A stretch of 64,000 bases of DNA from Sphingorhabdus_B arenilitoris (lineage in GTDB: Bacteria; Pseudomonadota; Alphaproteobacteria; Sphingomonadales; Sphingomonadaceae), in the NCBI RefSeq assembly GCF_042651485.1, contig NZ_JBHSDH010000013.1:1364001-1428000 (forward strand), written 5' to 3'. Positions within the stretch are counted from its first letter, which is position 1. Each line of letters opens with the position of its first letter. The notes beneath the pieces are model-generated. The model did not search any database and was not told where the DNA came from. It saw nothing but the letters and a program-made list of their open reading frames with translations. Of the stretch, positions 9,575 to 18,694 are shown piece after piece. A program made the position numbers and the translations under genes.

Positions 9575-9838
9575 TTAACCGAGGGCAACTACCCGCTTGT
9601 TAAGACGGCTAAATTTGCGCGAAGCCATGTTTTTGTTCAACACGCCTTTCGAAACGCCGCGCATAATTTCGGGCTGCGCTGCTTTCAATGCAGCAGCGGC
9701 AACTTCTTTATCGCCCGATTCGATTGCAACTTCGACCTTCTTAATGAACGAACGAATGCGGCTGATGCGGCTCGTGTTTACATCGGTGCGGCGCGCGTTG
9801 CGACGGATACGCTTTTTTGCTTGCGGCGTATTTGCCAT
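9575..9838 (-). CDS. rpsT: 30S ribosomal protein S20
   Basis: S20 binds 16S rRNA early in small-subunit assembly. The 87-residue product is basic and begins MANTPQAKKRIRRNARR, the classical S20 start, and ends with the conserved KNMASRKFSRLNKRV. The ATG at 9838 is chosen over an in-frame codon four residues upstream because of this start. It lies between mutM and dnaA on the same strand, the usual alphaproteobacterial order. Confidence 0.97.
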   Translation of the reverse strand: MANTPQAKKRIRRNARRTDVNTSRISRIRSFIKKVEVAIESGDKEVAAAALKAAQPEIMRGVSKGVLNKNMASRKFSRLNKRVVALG

Positions 9839-9962
9839 AGATAACCTCAAAAAACTGAATGTTGTGCAGGGCGGTTAGAATCACAAAACACCCTTGGAAG
9901 ACGCGGCCATTAGCCATCATCTATCACTACGTCAACGGCAAAGTGAAGGATTTCCCTGTTTT

Positions 9963-10775
9963 TCACCGCTGACATTGGCTGCAGTAAAAGGTGGAGCGGC
10001 CCGAATCAACCCGCCTTTTTACCGCTGCTCCGCAGGCGCAGGCTTGCCCCTCTCGACCGTAAACCAGCCATTGTTTCGCAAAATAGCCCAGCTCGCCATC
10101 GGGCGCGGCAAAATCACGCAGCGTCGATCCGCCAGCTTCAATGGCCGATTGCAGCACGGTTTTTATCGCGCCAACCAGAATGGTCAATTTCGCTTTGCTG
10201 ATTCTGCCTGCCGGGCGCACCGGAGAAATTCCGGCCATATGCAGCGCCTCGCACACGTAGATATTGCCAAGTCCCGCAACGATATTCTGATTAAGCAGCA
10301 TTGCCTTTATCGGCGCAGCCCGGCTGGCGATGGCCGTGTGCAGCGCTGCCGCGTCAAAGGCATCGGACAAGGGCTCCGGGCCCATGGTCACGAAGGCCTT
10401 ATATTCGGCCAGCTGCGCCGCCGGTATCAGGTCCAGCGAGCCGAATCGGCGCGGATCATTCAGCGCCGCAACGCGCCCCTGTTCGGTTTCCAAAATAAAA
10501 TGATCATGCTTTTCAATGTCTACAGGATCGACACGCCAACGGCCCGACATTCCTAAATGGAAAATCAGCACATCATCCCGGTCGGTATAAATAAGCCCAT
10601 ATTTTGCGCGGCGGCCGAGCGACACGACCCGTGCGCCAGTGAGCCTTTGCCGCAAATCGGGCGGCATCGGCCATCGCAAATCGGCGCGGCGCGGTTCGGC
10701 GCGGATCAATATCTGACCATCAATCACATTGCGCAGGCCCGCAACGGTGGTTTCCACTTCAGGTAATTCAGGCAT
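9963..10775 (-). CDS. mutM: Formamidopyrimidine-DNA glycosylase (Fpg/MutM)
   Basis: MutM excises 8-oxoguanine and formamidopyrimidines and nicks the abasic site. The product begins MPELPEVETT, so Pro2 and Glu3 become the catalytic N-terminus after Met removal. The conserved Lys is K58 (GRRAKYG). The C-terminal zinc finger is present but reads C-x-C-x16-C-x2-C (CACG ... CSQC), one residue shorter in the first pair than the usual C-x2-C. The ATG at 10775 is fixed by the PELPE start; the frame extends four codons further upstream. It is divergent from ubiE. Confidence 0.95.
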   Translation of the reverse strand: MPELPEVETTVAGLRNVIDGQILIRAEPRRADLRWPMPPDLRQRLTGARVVSLGRRAKYGLIYTDRDDVLIFHLGMSGRWRVDPVDIEKHDHFILETEQGRVAALNDPRRFGSLDLIPAAQLAEYKAFVTMGPEPLSDAFDAAALHTAIASRAAPIKAMLLNQNIVAGLGNIYVCEALHMAGISPVRPAGRISKAKLTILVGAIKTVLQSAIEAGGSTLRDFAAPDGELGYFAKQWLVYGREGQACACGAAVKRRVDSGRSTFYCSQCQR

Positions 10776-10833
10776 AATGAAATTCACCTAACAGTCTTTG
10801 CGGTTGCCGCAACTATTGTCTAAGGCGCTTAGC

Positions 10834-11565
10834 ATGAGCGAAAAAGTATCCTTTGGTTTTGAACAAGTCGCGCCCGATGAAAAAACGCGGCGTGTGGGCG
10901 CAGTATTTTCCGGCGTGGCCAGCAAATATGACTTAATGAATGATGCGATGACCGCAGGCACGCACCGGCTGTGGAAAGATAAATTCGTCGCCCGCGTTCG
11001 CCCGCGCGAAGGCGAAGATATACTGGATATGGCGGGCGGCACGGGCGACATCGCCTTTCGCATGGAAAAATCAGGCGCGAATATCACCGTCTCTGACATC
11101 AATGCCGAGATGCTGGATGTCGGGATGCAGAGGGCGGTAAAGCGCGGCCTTGATAGCATGGTGTGGAGCCAGCAAAATGCCGAGGAGTTGACGTTTCCGG
11201 CGCTCCATTTCGATGCCTACACCATTGCTTTTGGGATTCGCAACGTCACCGACATTCCAAAGGCGCTACGTGAGGCGCACCGTGTGCTGCGCTATGGCGG
11301 GCGTTTTTACTGCCTTGAATTTTCAACGATGGAATGGCCCGGCCTGTCGAAATTAAATGATCTTTATTCACTCAATATCCTGCCCAAACTGGGTAAGCTG
11401 CTCGCCAATGACGAGGACAGCTATCGTTATCTGGCCGAATCAATCCGGCGTTTTCCCGATATGCAAACATTCAAACACATGATCGTCGATGCCGGTTTTG
11501 CGCAGGTGAAGGTCGAGCCGATATTGGGCGGATTGGTCGCCATCCATTCGGGATGGAAGGTTTGA
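10834..11565 (+). CDS. ubiE: Demethylmenaquinone/2-methoxy-6-polyprenyl-1,4-benzoquinol methyltransferase
   Basis: UbiE is the SAM-dependent C-methyltransferase of ubiquinone synthesis. The 243-residue product begins SEKVSFGFEQVAPDEK. It carries the signature KYDLMNDAMTAGTHRLWK, the SAM motif LDMAGGTGDIAF and the family motif AFGIRNVTDIPKALREA. The ATG at 10834 gives the normal family length; the frame reaches back to 10798. ubiB follows after 10 bases, so both probably form one operon. Confidence 0.96.
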   Translation: MSEKVSFGFEQVAPDEKTRRVGAVFSGVASKYDLMNDAMTAGTHRLWKDKFVARVRPREGEDILDMAGGTGDIAFRMEKSGANITVSDINAEMLDVGMQRAVKRGLDSMVWSQQNAEELTFPALHFDAYTIAFGIRNVTDIPKALREAHRVLRYGGRFYCLEFSTMEWPGLSKLNDLYSLNILPKLGKLLANDEDSYRYLAESIRRFPDMQTFKHMIVDAGFAQVKVEPILGGLVAIHSGWKV

Positions 11566-11575
11566 TCGCCGCTTC

Positions 11576-13126
11576 ATGACACGTCCCATCACTCACATAT
11601 TCCGCCTGCTGAAATGGGGGCGCATCTTGGCCCGTCATGGCGCATTGCGGGCGATTGAGGCCGACCGGAATACACCGGCGCAGGTGAAACGGCTATGCCG
11701 CATCGCGCGTCTCGGCACAGTCCAACCCAAACAGCCCGATTATGCAGGCGCGTTCCGGGCGATCGGCCCCGCTGCCATCAAACTGGGGCAGACATTGGCA
11801 ACCCGGCCCGATATCATTGGGGTAGAACCGGCGATCAACCTGCTGACCCTACAAGACCAATTGCCGCCCGCCGATTTCAATCTGGTCTATGAAGCGATAG
11901 ACACCAGCTTAAATGCACCGGCGGCTGAGCTGTTCGAACATATCGAACCCGAACCCGTTGGCGCCGCATCGATCGCGCAGGTGCACAAAGCACGCACCAG
12001 CGATGGCCGTGATGTCGCAGTAAAAATATTACGTCCCGGCATCCGCGAACAATTTGGCCGCGATATTGAAACTTATGAATGGGCGGCAGCGCATCTGGAG
12101 GCGCTGGGCGGAGAGGCAGCACGGCTGCGGCCGCAGCTGGTCATCGCCAATTTGAAACGCTGGACCCTGCGCGAACTTGACCTGCGCCGCGAGGCGGCCA
12201 GCGCGTCCGAACTGAAAGAAGCGATGGTAGCGGTGGAAGGTTATGAAGTACCCAACATCGATTGGGACCGGACATCGGGCCGGGTCATGACGCTCGATTG
12301 GATTGACGGCATTAAAATTGCCGATGTGGAGGGTCTTCGCAACGCCGGGCATGATCTTAATGCGCTGGCCGAAAAATTGGTCCTTACCTTTTTGCGGCAA
12401 GCCATTGCTGAGGGTTATTTTCATGCCGACATGCATCAGGGCAATTTATTCGTCCGCGCCGACGGCACGATTGTCGCCATTGATTTCGGCATTATGGGAC
12501 GGATCAACCGGCAGGCGCGTTTCTGGCTCGCTGAAATCCTCTATGGCCTGACCACCGGCAACTATAAGCGGGTGGCAGAGATCCATTTTGAGGCAAAATA
12601 TGTGCCTGATTATCACAATGTCGATGAATTTGCGACGGCACTGCGCGCTGTCGGCGAACCAACGCGCGGCAAACCCGTGAGCGAGCTTTCGGTCGGACAA
12701 ATGCTCGATAGCCTGTTCGCGATCACGCGCGATTTCGATATGCAGACCCAGCCGCATCTGTTGCTGCTGCAAAAAACTATGGTGATGGTGGAGGGTATCG
12801 CGACCAGCTTGAACCCTGCCATCAATATGTGGGATGTGGCCGCGCCCTATGTCAGGGACTGGATACGCGGTGAGCTTGGCCCCGAAGCTGCGGTTGCCGA
12901 GGAAATCCGTAAGCAGGCCGAAACGATCAAGCTGATCCCCGATTTGATCCGCCGCCTCGATGCGCAATTACCGCGCAAGGGCGGCGCGCCCGATCCCCCG
13001 CCCCTGCCCGAGGTGAAGCTGATCTGGGACAAAAAGGAACGCAGTGGGGGCGGTTTTTGGCGCTATTTGGGGCTGGCGCTGCTATCAGGCGCAGCAGGTG
13101 CCGCTGCGATGTGGAGCTGGGGTTAA
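11576..13126 (+). CDS. ubiB: Ubiquinone biosynthesis kinase-like protein UbiB
   Basis: UbiB is an atypical kinase/ATPase of the ABC1/ADCK family, needed for ubiquinone synthesis. Family marks are the KxGQ motif (KLGQTLATRPDIIG, about residue 64), the Ala-rich loop replacing the P-loop (GAASIAQVHKA, about 126-136), the catalytic-loop region HADMHQGNLF near 282 and DFGIMG near 302. A C-terminal hydrophobic segment (LGLALLSGAAGAAAMWSWG) anchors it in the membrane. It follows ubiE at 10 bases. In many relatives coaBC comes next; here a convergent bpt gene follows instead. Confidence 0.95.
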   Translation: MTRPITHIFRLLKWGRILARHGALRAIEADRNTPAQVKRLCRIARLGTVQPKQPDYAGAFRAIGPAAIKLGQTLATRPDIIGVEPAINLLTLQDQLPPADFNLVYEAIDTSLNAPAAELFEHIEPEPVGAASIAQVHKARTSDGRDVAVKILRPGIREQFGRDIETYEWAAAHLEALGGEAARLRPQLVIANLKRWTLRELDLRREAASASELKEAMVAVEGYEVPNIDWDRTSGRVMTLDWIDGIKIADVEGLRNAGHDLNALAEKLVLTFLRQAIAEGYFHADMHQGNLFVRADGTIVAIDFGIMGRINRQARFWLAEILYGLTTGNYKRVAEIHFEAKYVPDYHNVDEFATALRAVGEPTRGKPVSELSVGQMLDSLFAITRDFDMQTQPHLLLLQKTMVMVEGIATSLNPAINMWDVAAPYVRDWIRGELGPEAAVAEEIRKQAETIKLIPDLIRRLDAQLPRKGGAPDPPPLPEVKLIWDKKERSGGGFWRYLGLALLSGAAGAAAMWSWG

Positions 13127-13130
13127 AAGC

Positions 13131-13868
13131 TCATTCCCCGGTAAAACGCTTCCAACCATCGGGACCAAGACGTTCGAGCGGGCGGTAGCGGGTTTTGTAA
13201 TTCATTCGCGGTGAACCTTCGACCCAATAGCCAAGATAGACGAATGGCAACCCAGCCTTACGTGCGCGGATGATATGGTCGAGGATAATAAAATTGCCAA
13301 GACCCGTGCGGCCCTCAATATCTGCATCATAAAAACTATAGATCATGGACAGCCCGTCCCCCTGTTGATCGGTCAGGCACGCGCCCACCAATTTTCCGGG
13401 CTGACCAAAACGGCCAGGTTCACGATATTCAACGATGTGGCTCTTGACCGGCGATTGTTCGACCATATCGGCATAGTCCATATCGTCCATATCGGTCATA
13501 CCGCCATGAGGGTGGCGTTGTTGCAGGTAACGGCGCAGCAAATCATATTGTTCGGACGTTGACCATGGGCGGCACGCATTGACCGTTAAATCCGCATTGC
13601 GGCGCAGGATTTTCCGCTGCGTCGCATTGGGTTCAAATTCTTCGGTCAGGACGCGCACCGACACACACGCTTTGCAATCAATGCAGCTAGGCCGATAGGC
13701 AACATTTTGACTGCGCCGAAATCCGATACGGCCAAGCGCGTCATTCAACTCATCGGCGTGCGGGCCGTTTAATTCGGTAAAAACTTTACGTTCGGTTTTC
13801 CCCGGCAAATAAGGGCAAGGCCCTGGATTCGTGACGAAGAATCGAGGAAATTTAACTGGTGCGCTCAT
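13131..13868 (-). CDS. bpt: Aspartate/glutamate leucyltransferase (Bpt; ATE-like)
   Basis: Bpt transfers Leu from Leu-tRNA to proteins that start with Asp or Glu, making them N-degron substrates of ClpS/ClpAP. The 245-residue product has the family start FFVTNPGPCPYLPGKTER, the Cys cluster RPSCIDCKACVSVRV and the GNAT-like C-terminal half (FVYLGYWVEGSPRMNYK). It converges with ubiB, with only 4 bases between stop codons. ATE (arginyl) and Bpt (leucyl) enzymes are homologous; length and motifs favour Bpt. Confidence 0.9.
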   Translation of the reverse strand: MSAPVKFPRFFVTNPGPCPYLPGKTERKVFTELNGPHADELNDALGRIGFRRSQNVAYRPSCIDCKACVSVRVLTEEFEPNATQRKILRRNADLTVNACRPWSTSEQYDLLRRYLQQRHPHGGMTDMDDMDYADMVEQSPVKSHIVEYREPGRFGQPGKLVGACLTDQQGDGLSMIYSFYDADIEGRTGLGNFIILDHIIRARKAGLPFVYLGYWVEGSPRMNYKTRYRPLERLGPDGWKRFTGE

Positions 13869-13963
13869 GCCTGACCCGTGAACCGATGCTATTATTGTTG
13901 GACCACCTCTTTATGCCCGCAGCGGACCTATGTGAAAAGAGTATTTACCAAGAAATTTGTGAA

Positions 13964-15181
13964 TTAATTTAACTCAACCCGCTCCACCTCATATCCGCTT
14001 TGCGCCAAGCCATCGACCAATCCCTGCAACTGCGCCGCATCGCGGGCTTCGCATTCAATATCGGTAATTAAACCTTTTGCGGGCAAAGTCGTGAATATCC
14101 GCTGATGGTAAATTTCGATGATGTTGACGTTATGCTCATCAAATAAGCGCATCACCTTAAACAAAGCACCGGGCCGGTCCTGCAGCGTTATACGCAGCCG
14201 CGCCAACCGGCCCGAACGCGCCAAATCGCGCAGCAGCACATTGGCAAGCAACCGGGTGTCGATATTTCCGCCGCACAGCACCACGCCGACATTTTTCCCC
14301 GCAAATTTTTCCTTATGCGACATGATCGCCGCAAGGCCCGCCGCGCCTGCGCCTTCCACCACCGTTTTTTCAATCTGCAACAGCAGGCTTACCGCTGTTT
14401 CCAAAGCCGGTTCGGACACCAGCAAAATTTCATCGACAAGCTTTTCAACGACTTTCGATGTAAAGGCGCCCGGCACTTTCACGGCGATACCTTCAGCGAG
14501 CGTATCGCCTTCGCATGCCATTTGCTTGCCATTCAGCTGAGCATACATGGATGGGTAAAGTTCCGCCTGCACCCCAATAACTCCAATATCGGGTTTGAGA
14601 GCGCGGGCGGCGGTTCCCATGCCGGACAGTAGCCCGCCACCGCCAATGGGCACGACGATCATATCCAGATCGGGCACCGCTTCCATCATTTCCAGCGCGA
14701 CCGTACCCTGCCCCGCCGCAACATTGGGATCATCAAATGGATGAACAAAGGTCAGGCCTTTTTCCTTTTCCAATTCCCGCGCATATTTACTGGCATCGTC
14801 ATAGGTTTCACCATGCAGCACCACAGTGCCGCCAACGCTTTCGGTTTGCATCACTTTTACCGTCGGCGTTGTGACCGGCATGACGATGGTCACCGGCACG
14901 CCCAATCTCGTGCCGTGATAGCTTAACCCCTGCGCATGATTGCCCGCTGATGCCGCTATCACCCCCCTGCTGCGCGCTTCTTCGCTCAGCAGCAGCAAGG
15001 CGTTGAGCGCCCCGCGTTCCTTATACGCAGCGGTGAATTGAAGATTTTCGAATTTTAAATAAATATTCGCGCCCGTCAGATTGGACAGAGTCTTGCTGTG
15101 CAAAGTCGGCGTTTTTACGATGGCATCCTGAATCCGTTCATGCGCGGCGCGGATGTGCGTTAAGGTCAATTGGTCGGTCAT
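13964..15181 (-). CDS. ilvA: Threonine ammonia-lyase (threonine dehydratase)
   Basis: This PLP enzyme deaminates threonine to 2-oxobutanoate, the first step to isoleucine. The PLP lysine lies in TAAYKERGALNALL (about residue 53), SAGNHAQGLSYHG binds substrate, and the glycine loop GGGGLLSG sits near 180. The last 75 residues form an ACT-like regulatory domain (ITLQDRPGALFKVMRLFDEH). The length of 405 residues fits the short form with one ACT domain, so tdcB-like naming is also possible. Confidence 0.92.
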   Translation of the reverse strand: MTDQLTLTHIRAAHERIQDAIVKTPTLHSKTLSNLTGANIYLKFENLQFTAAYKERGALNALLLLSEEARSRGVIAASAGNHAQGLSYHGTRLGVPVTIVMPVTTPTVKVMQTESVGGTVVLHGETYDDASKYARELEKEKGLTFVHPFDDPNVAAGQGTVALEMMEAVPDLDMIVVPIGGGGLLSGMGTAARALKPDIGVIGVQAELYPSMYAQLNGKQMACEGDTLAEGIAVKVPGAFTSKVVEKLVDEILLVSEPALETAVSLLLQIEKTVVEGAGAAGLAAIMSHKEKFAGKNVGVVLCGGNIDTRLLANVLLRDLARSGRLARLRITLQDRPGALFKVMRLFDEHNVNIIEIYHQRIFTTLPAKGLITDIECEARDAAQLQGLVDGLAQSGYEVERVELN

Positions 15182-15239
15182 ATGGAAATGGCCCTTATCT
15201 TATCTAGCCTAAAGAGAAAACAGTCATTAGGACAAACAT

Positions 15240-16109
15240 ATGGCAAGAATTTCTTTCATTGGAATCGGGATAATGGGCGGGCCTATGGCGCGTCATTTGA
15301 AGGCGGCAGGGCATGAGATGACCGTATATAACCGCTCACGCTCTAAATCAGACGCTTGGGCAGCGGCGCACGGCGGGACTGTTGCATCCACTCCGGCGGA
15401 GGCTGCAACGGGCGCAGATGTGGTGATCGCCTGCGTCGGTACCGATGATGATTTGGCCAGCGTTACGCTGGGCCGCGACGGCGCATTTGCCGCAATGGCG
15501 AAAGGCGCTGTGTTCATTGACCATACCACAGTATCGGCCCGGATTGCCCGGCAATTGGCGGTAGAGGCCAAATCCCGCGGTCTGCATTGCATCGATGCGC
15601 CGGTTTCGGGCGGACAGGCGGGTGCGGAAAATGGCACGCTGTCGATCATGTGTGGGGGCAGTGCCGAGGCATTTGCCGCCGGCGAACCTATCATGCAGGC
15701 CTATGCCAAACGGATCGTCCATGTCGGCGGCGCTGGCGCCGGGCAAACCACGAAAATGGTCAATCAGATTGCGATTGCCGGCGTCCTGCAAGGCCTGTCG
15801 GAAGCGCTCCATTTTGCACAATGTGCAGAGGTTGATCTGGATAAGGTATTTGAGGCGATATCCGGCGGCGCGGCGCAAAGCTGGCAAATGGATAACCGCT
15901 GGCAAACGATGGCAAAGGGCGAATTTGACTTCGGCTTTGCGGTGGATTGGATGCGCAAGGATTTGGGGCTGGCGCTGGACGAGGCGCGCGCCAATGGGGC
16001 GTCTATCCCGTGCGCGGCACAGGTCGATCAATATTATTCCGACGTCCAATATATGGGCGGCGGCAGACAGGATACCAGCGCGCTGGTCAGGAGATTACCC
16101 AAAAGATGA
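15240..16109 (+). CDS. NAD(P)-dependent beta-hydroxyacid dehydrogenase (3-hydroxyisobutyrate dehydrogenase family)
   Basis: The 289-residue product has an N-terminal Rossmann fold (ISFIGIGIMGGPMARHLKAA). The substrate-binding motif is DAPVSGGQAGAENGTLSIM near residue 118, and the catalytic Lys is in TKMVNQ near 172. The family includes 3-hydroxyisobutyrate dehydrogenase and tartronate semialdehyde reductase; the substrate cannot be read from the sequence. Its TGA stop overlaps the ATG of the following amidohydrolase (ATGA), so the two are translationally coupled. Confidence 0.9.
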   Translation: MARISFIGIGIMGGPMARHLKAAGHEMTVYNRSRSKSDAWAAAHGGTVASTPAEAATGADVVIACVGTDDDLASVTLGRDGAFAAMAKGAVFIDHTTVSARIARQLAVEAKSRGLHCIDAPVSGGQAGAENGTLSIMCGGSAEAFAAGEPIMQAYAKRIVHVGGAGAGQTTKMVNQIAIAGVLQGLSEALHFAQCAEVDLDKVFEAISGGAAQSWQMDNRWQTMAKGEFDFGFAVDWMRKDLGLALDEARANGASIPCAAQVDQYYSDVQYMGGGRQDTSALVRRLPKR

Positions 16110-17812
16110 AATGGCCAATCACATCGGCGGCACTCGCATTATGCCTGCTCGCCGCGCCCGCCCATGCCGACGGCCTGATCGACAATGTCAACGGCATCAC
16201 CTTGGACGAAGATGGCAAGGTGGTGCGCTTTACCGCCTTGCTGATCGACCGCGATGGCAAGGTGTCGCAGCTTTTGACCCGCAAGGATAAACCGCCCAAG
16301 CAATTGGATTATAAAACCGATGGCAAGGGTATGACGATGCTGCCCGGCCTGATCGACGCGCATGGCCATGTCATGGGCACCGGGTTTCAGGCGCTTACGC
16401 TCGACCTTAGCGATACCAGCAGCCTTGCCGAGGCGCAGGCGGCAATTGCCGCTTATGCTGCCAAATACCCTGATCGCCGCTGGATCATTGGCGGCGGATG
16501 GAATCAGGAAAAATGGGGCCTTGGTCGTTTTCCCACCGCCGCCGATCTCGATAGCGTGGTCGCCGACCGCCCTGTCCTTTTGGAACGGGTCGACGGCCAT
16601 GCCAGCTGGGCCAATAGCCGGGCGATGGAAATCGCGGGCATCACGCCGGCAACAAAATCCCCCGATGGCGGGCGGATCGAAAAAGCGGATGGCAAGCCCA
16701 TTGGCGTTTTCATTGATGCAGCGTCAGGCTTGATCCAAAAATTCGTGCCCACGCCAAAACCCGCTGAACGTGACCTTGCGCTGGCCAAGGCGCAGGAGAT
16801 TTTGCTGTCGCAAGGGATTACCGCCATTGCCGATATGGGCACCACGATTGACGATTGGCAAAGCTATCGCCGTGCGGGCGACGACGGCTGGCTGTCGATC
16901 CGGATATTCGGATATGCGGGCGGCATCGACAATATGGTTGCGATAGCCGGACCGCGCCCGACCCCCTGGCTGTATGATGACAAGCTGCGGCTGGGCGGCG
17001 TGAAGCTGTATCTCGACGGCGCATTGGGCAGCCGGGGCGCAGCGCTCAAGGCACCCTATGCCGATGCGCCCAAGGAAAAAGGCCTGCAATTTCTGGCCAG
17101 TGCGGAGCTGCGCAATTTGATGGTCCGCGCCGTCATGGACGGTTTCCAACCCGCCGTCCACGCGATTGGCGATGCCGCCAATGCCGAAGTGATCAATGCG
17201 GTAGAGGAATTGTCGGATACCTTCACTGGCGACCGGCGTTGGCGCATTGAACATGCCCAAATTGTTGATCCAGTGGACCTGCCCCGCCTGGGCCGACACG
17301 GCATTATTTCGTCGATGCAACCAGTGCATCAAACATCCGACCGGTTAATGGCCGAAGCGCGGCTGGGGCCCGACCGGCTCGGCGGCGCTTATGCCTGGCA
17401 AAGCATATTGAAAGCGGGCGGAAAGCTTGCCTTGGGCAGCGACGTGCCCGTGGAACCGGCCAATCCCTTTGCCGGGATCGCCGCCGCCATCACCCGCGAA
17501 GATGCCAATGGAGCGCCCTTTGGCGGATGGCGGCCTCAAGAGAGGCTGACCCGTGAACAGGCGCTGGCGGGCTTTACCACCGGCGGGGCCTATGCGGCCT
17601 TTGCCGAAGGGAAAGTCGGACGGCTTGCGACCGGATACCGCGCGGATTTCATCCTCATCAACACCGACCCCCTGCTCGCCAGCCCCCGCGACATTCGCGC
17701 CACTATCGTCGAAGAAACATGGGTCGGCGGCCGCCCGGTCTATAAACGCAGCGCTGTCAAAAGCGGTAATGAAGACAGCCAGGATAAAACGATAACCGGC
17801 GAAGGCCGTTAA
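16106..17812 (+). CDS. Secreted amidohydrolase family 3 (YtcJ-like)
   Basis: This metal-dependent hydrolase of the amidohydrolase superfamily has an N-terminal signal peptide ending APAHA, so it acts in the periplasm. The metal-site motif is DAHGHVMGTG. The barrel continues with GGVKLYLDGALGSRGAA and VHAIGDAAN, and ends with LGSDVPVEPANPF and the ADFILINTDPL segment of the composite sheet. The 568-residue length is normal. The ATG at 16106 overlaps the stop of the upstream dehydrogenase; the open frame reaches back to 15947 inside that gene. The physiological substrate is unknown. Confidence 0.88.
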   Translation: MKWPITSAALALCLLAAPAHADGLIDNVNGITLDEDGKVVRFTALLIDRDGKVSQLLTRKDKPPKQLDYKTDGKGMTMLPGLIDAHGHVMGTGFQALTLDLSDTSSLAEAQAAIAAYAAKYPDRRWIIGGGWNQEKWGLGRFPTAADLDSVVADRPVLLERVDGHASWANSRAMEIAGITPATKSPDGGRIEKADGKPIGVFIDAASGLIQKFVPTPKPAERDLALAKAQEILLSQGITAIADMGTTIDDWQSYRRAGDDGWLSIRIFGYAGGIDNMVAIAGPRPTPWLYDDKLRLGGVKLYLDGALGSRGAALKAPYADAPKEKGLQFLASAELRNLMVRAVMDGFQPAVHAIGDAANAEVINAVEELSDTFTGDRRWRIEHAQIVDPVDLPRLGRHGIISSMQPVHQTSDRLMAEARLGPDRLGGAYAWQSILKAGGKLALGSDVPVEPANPFAGIAAAITREDANGAPFGGWRPQERLTREQALAGFTTGGAYAAFAEGKVGRLATGYRADFILINTDPLLASPRDIRATIVEETWVGGRPVYKRSAVKSGNEDSQDKTITGEGR

Positions 17813-17867
17813 CCGGTCGCCGCACCCATCAATGATTGCGCCGCCATACCAGCGGAGCCGCGCAATT

Positions 17868-18578
17868 TCATTTCGCCTTCACAAAACCGCCTTCGGTCAG
17901 CGTCATCTTGTCGAGTTCCAAGCCCGACGCTTTCGCGCCTTGCATCACGGCTTGGCTGACTTTGCGCAGCATCGCGGGGTCGGATGCATATTCCTCGACA
18001 TAGGCATCAATAAGCGCGGCCTGTATCATCATCGCTTCTGCCATCTCTTGCTTTTGGGCGTCGGTGGCGCGGGCAAATTCGGGGGAGGAGGAAAGCCCGC
18101 GCGCCGCCTGCTGCGCCACGGCTTGATAGGTGCGTGCCGCCGCGCTGCTGCTGTCGCCGTTGGCGGCTTTCCATGCCGACACCCAATAAAGCGCAAAGGC
18201 ATCTGCCGCATTGCTGTGATTCAACCCAACTCCGTCCATCGCCCCGCCAATCGCACCGATAATATCGGTGGAGGCGAACAACTGCTCCATTTTCGCCGCC
18301 CCTTCAGGGTCAGATGCGCGTGTTTTGTTGGCGAAGCTTTGAAGGTTGGTTTTGGTGCGCGCAGCGGAGGCGGTGTAAGTGAGGGAGGATAGCTGGCCAA
18401 AATTTTTGTCCGTATCGTCATTGTCACTCGAGTCTTCATCAGTATCTAAGACGGTCGAGGTGTCCAAATATTGGGTAGTATTGTTCCAAGAATTAGGAGA
18501 CATGCTTCCCACAAAATCATAGAATTGAGCAGAACACGGGGCAGATAAGAGCAAAAGTGATAAGAAAATTAATCTCAT
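17868..18578 (-). CDS. Secreted protein of unknown function (paralogue of the next gene)
   Basis: Function not recognised. A signal peptide (MRLIFLSLLLLSAPCSA) is followed by an acidic low-complexity stretch rich in Asp/Ser, then a conserved helical domain from LSSLTYTASAARTKTNL to the C-terminal SGLELDKMTLTEGGFV. The neighbouring gene at 18695 has the same domain with the same start and end motifs, so they are a tandem duplication. A 30-base identical stretch near the 3' ends supports recent duplication or gene conversion. It may belong to a DUF family found in proteobacteria, but I cannot name it with certainty. Confidence 0.75.
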   Translation of the reverse strand: MRLIFLSLLLLSAPCSAQFYDFVGSMSPNSWNNTTQYLDTSTVLDTDEDSSDNDDTDKNFGQLSSLTYTASAARTKTNLQSFANKTRASDPEGAAKMEQLFASTDIIGAIGGAMDGVGLNHSNAADAFALYWVSAWKAANGDSSSAAARTYQAVAQQAARGLSSSPEFARATDAQKQEMAEAMMIQAALIDAYVEEYASDPAMLRKVSQAVMQGAKASGLELDKMTLTEGGFVKAK

Positions 18579-18694
18579 AATTGTATCCTAAAATTGCTGT
18601 TTTTTTCTGATATCGTGCTAACGTCGCAAGCCTTAAGTATCTGTTTCTTAACATTTCCAAAATGGTTTCTTGCCATCACCCCCCGCGCCCTGCA

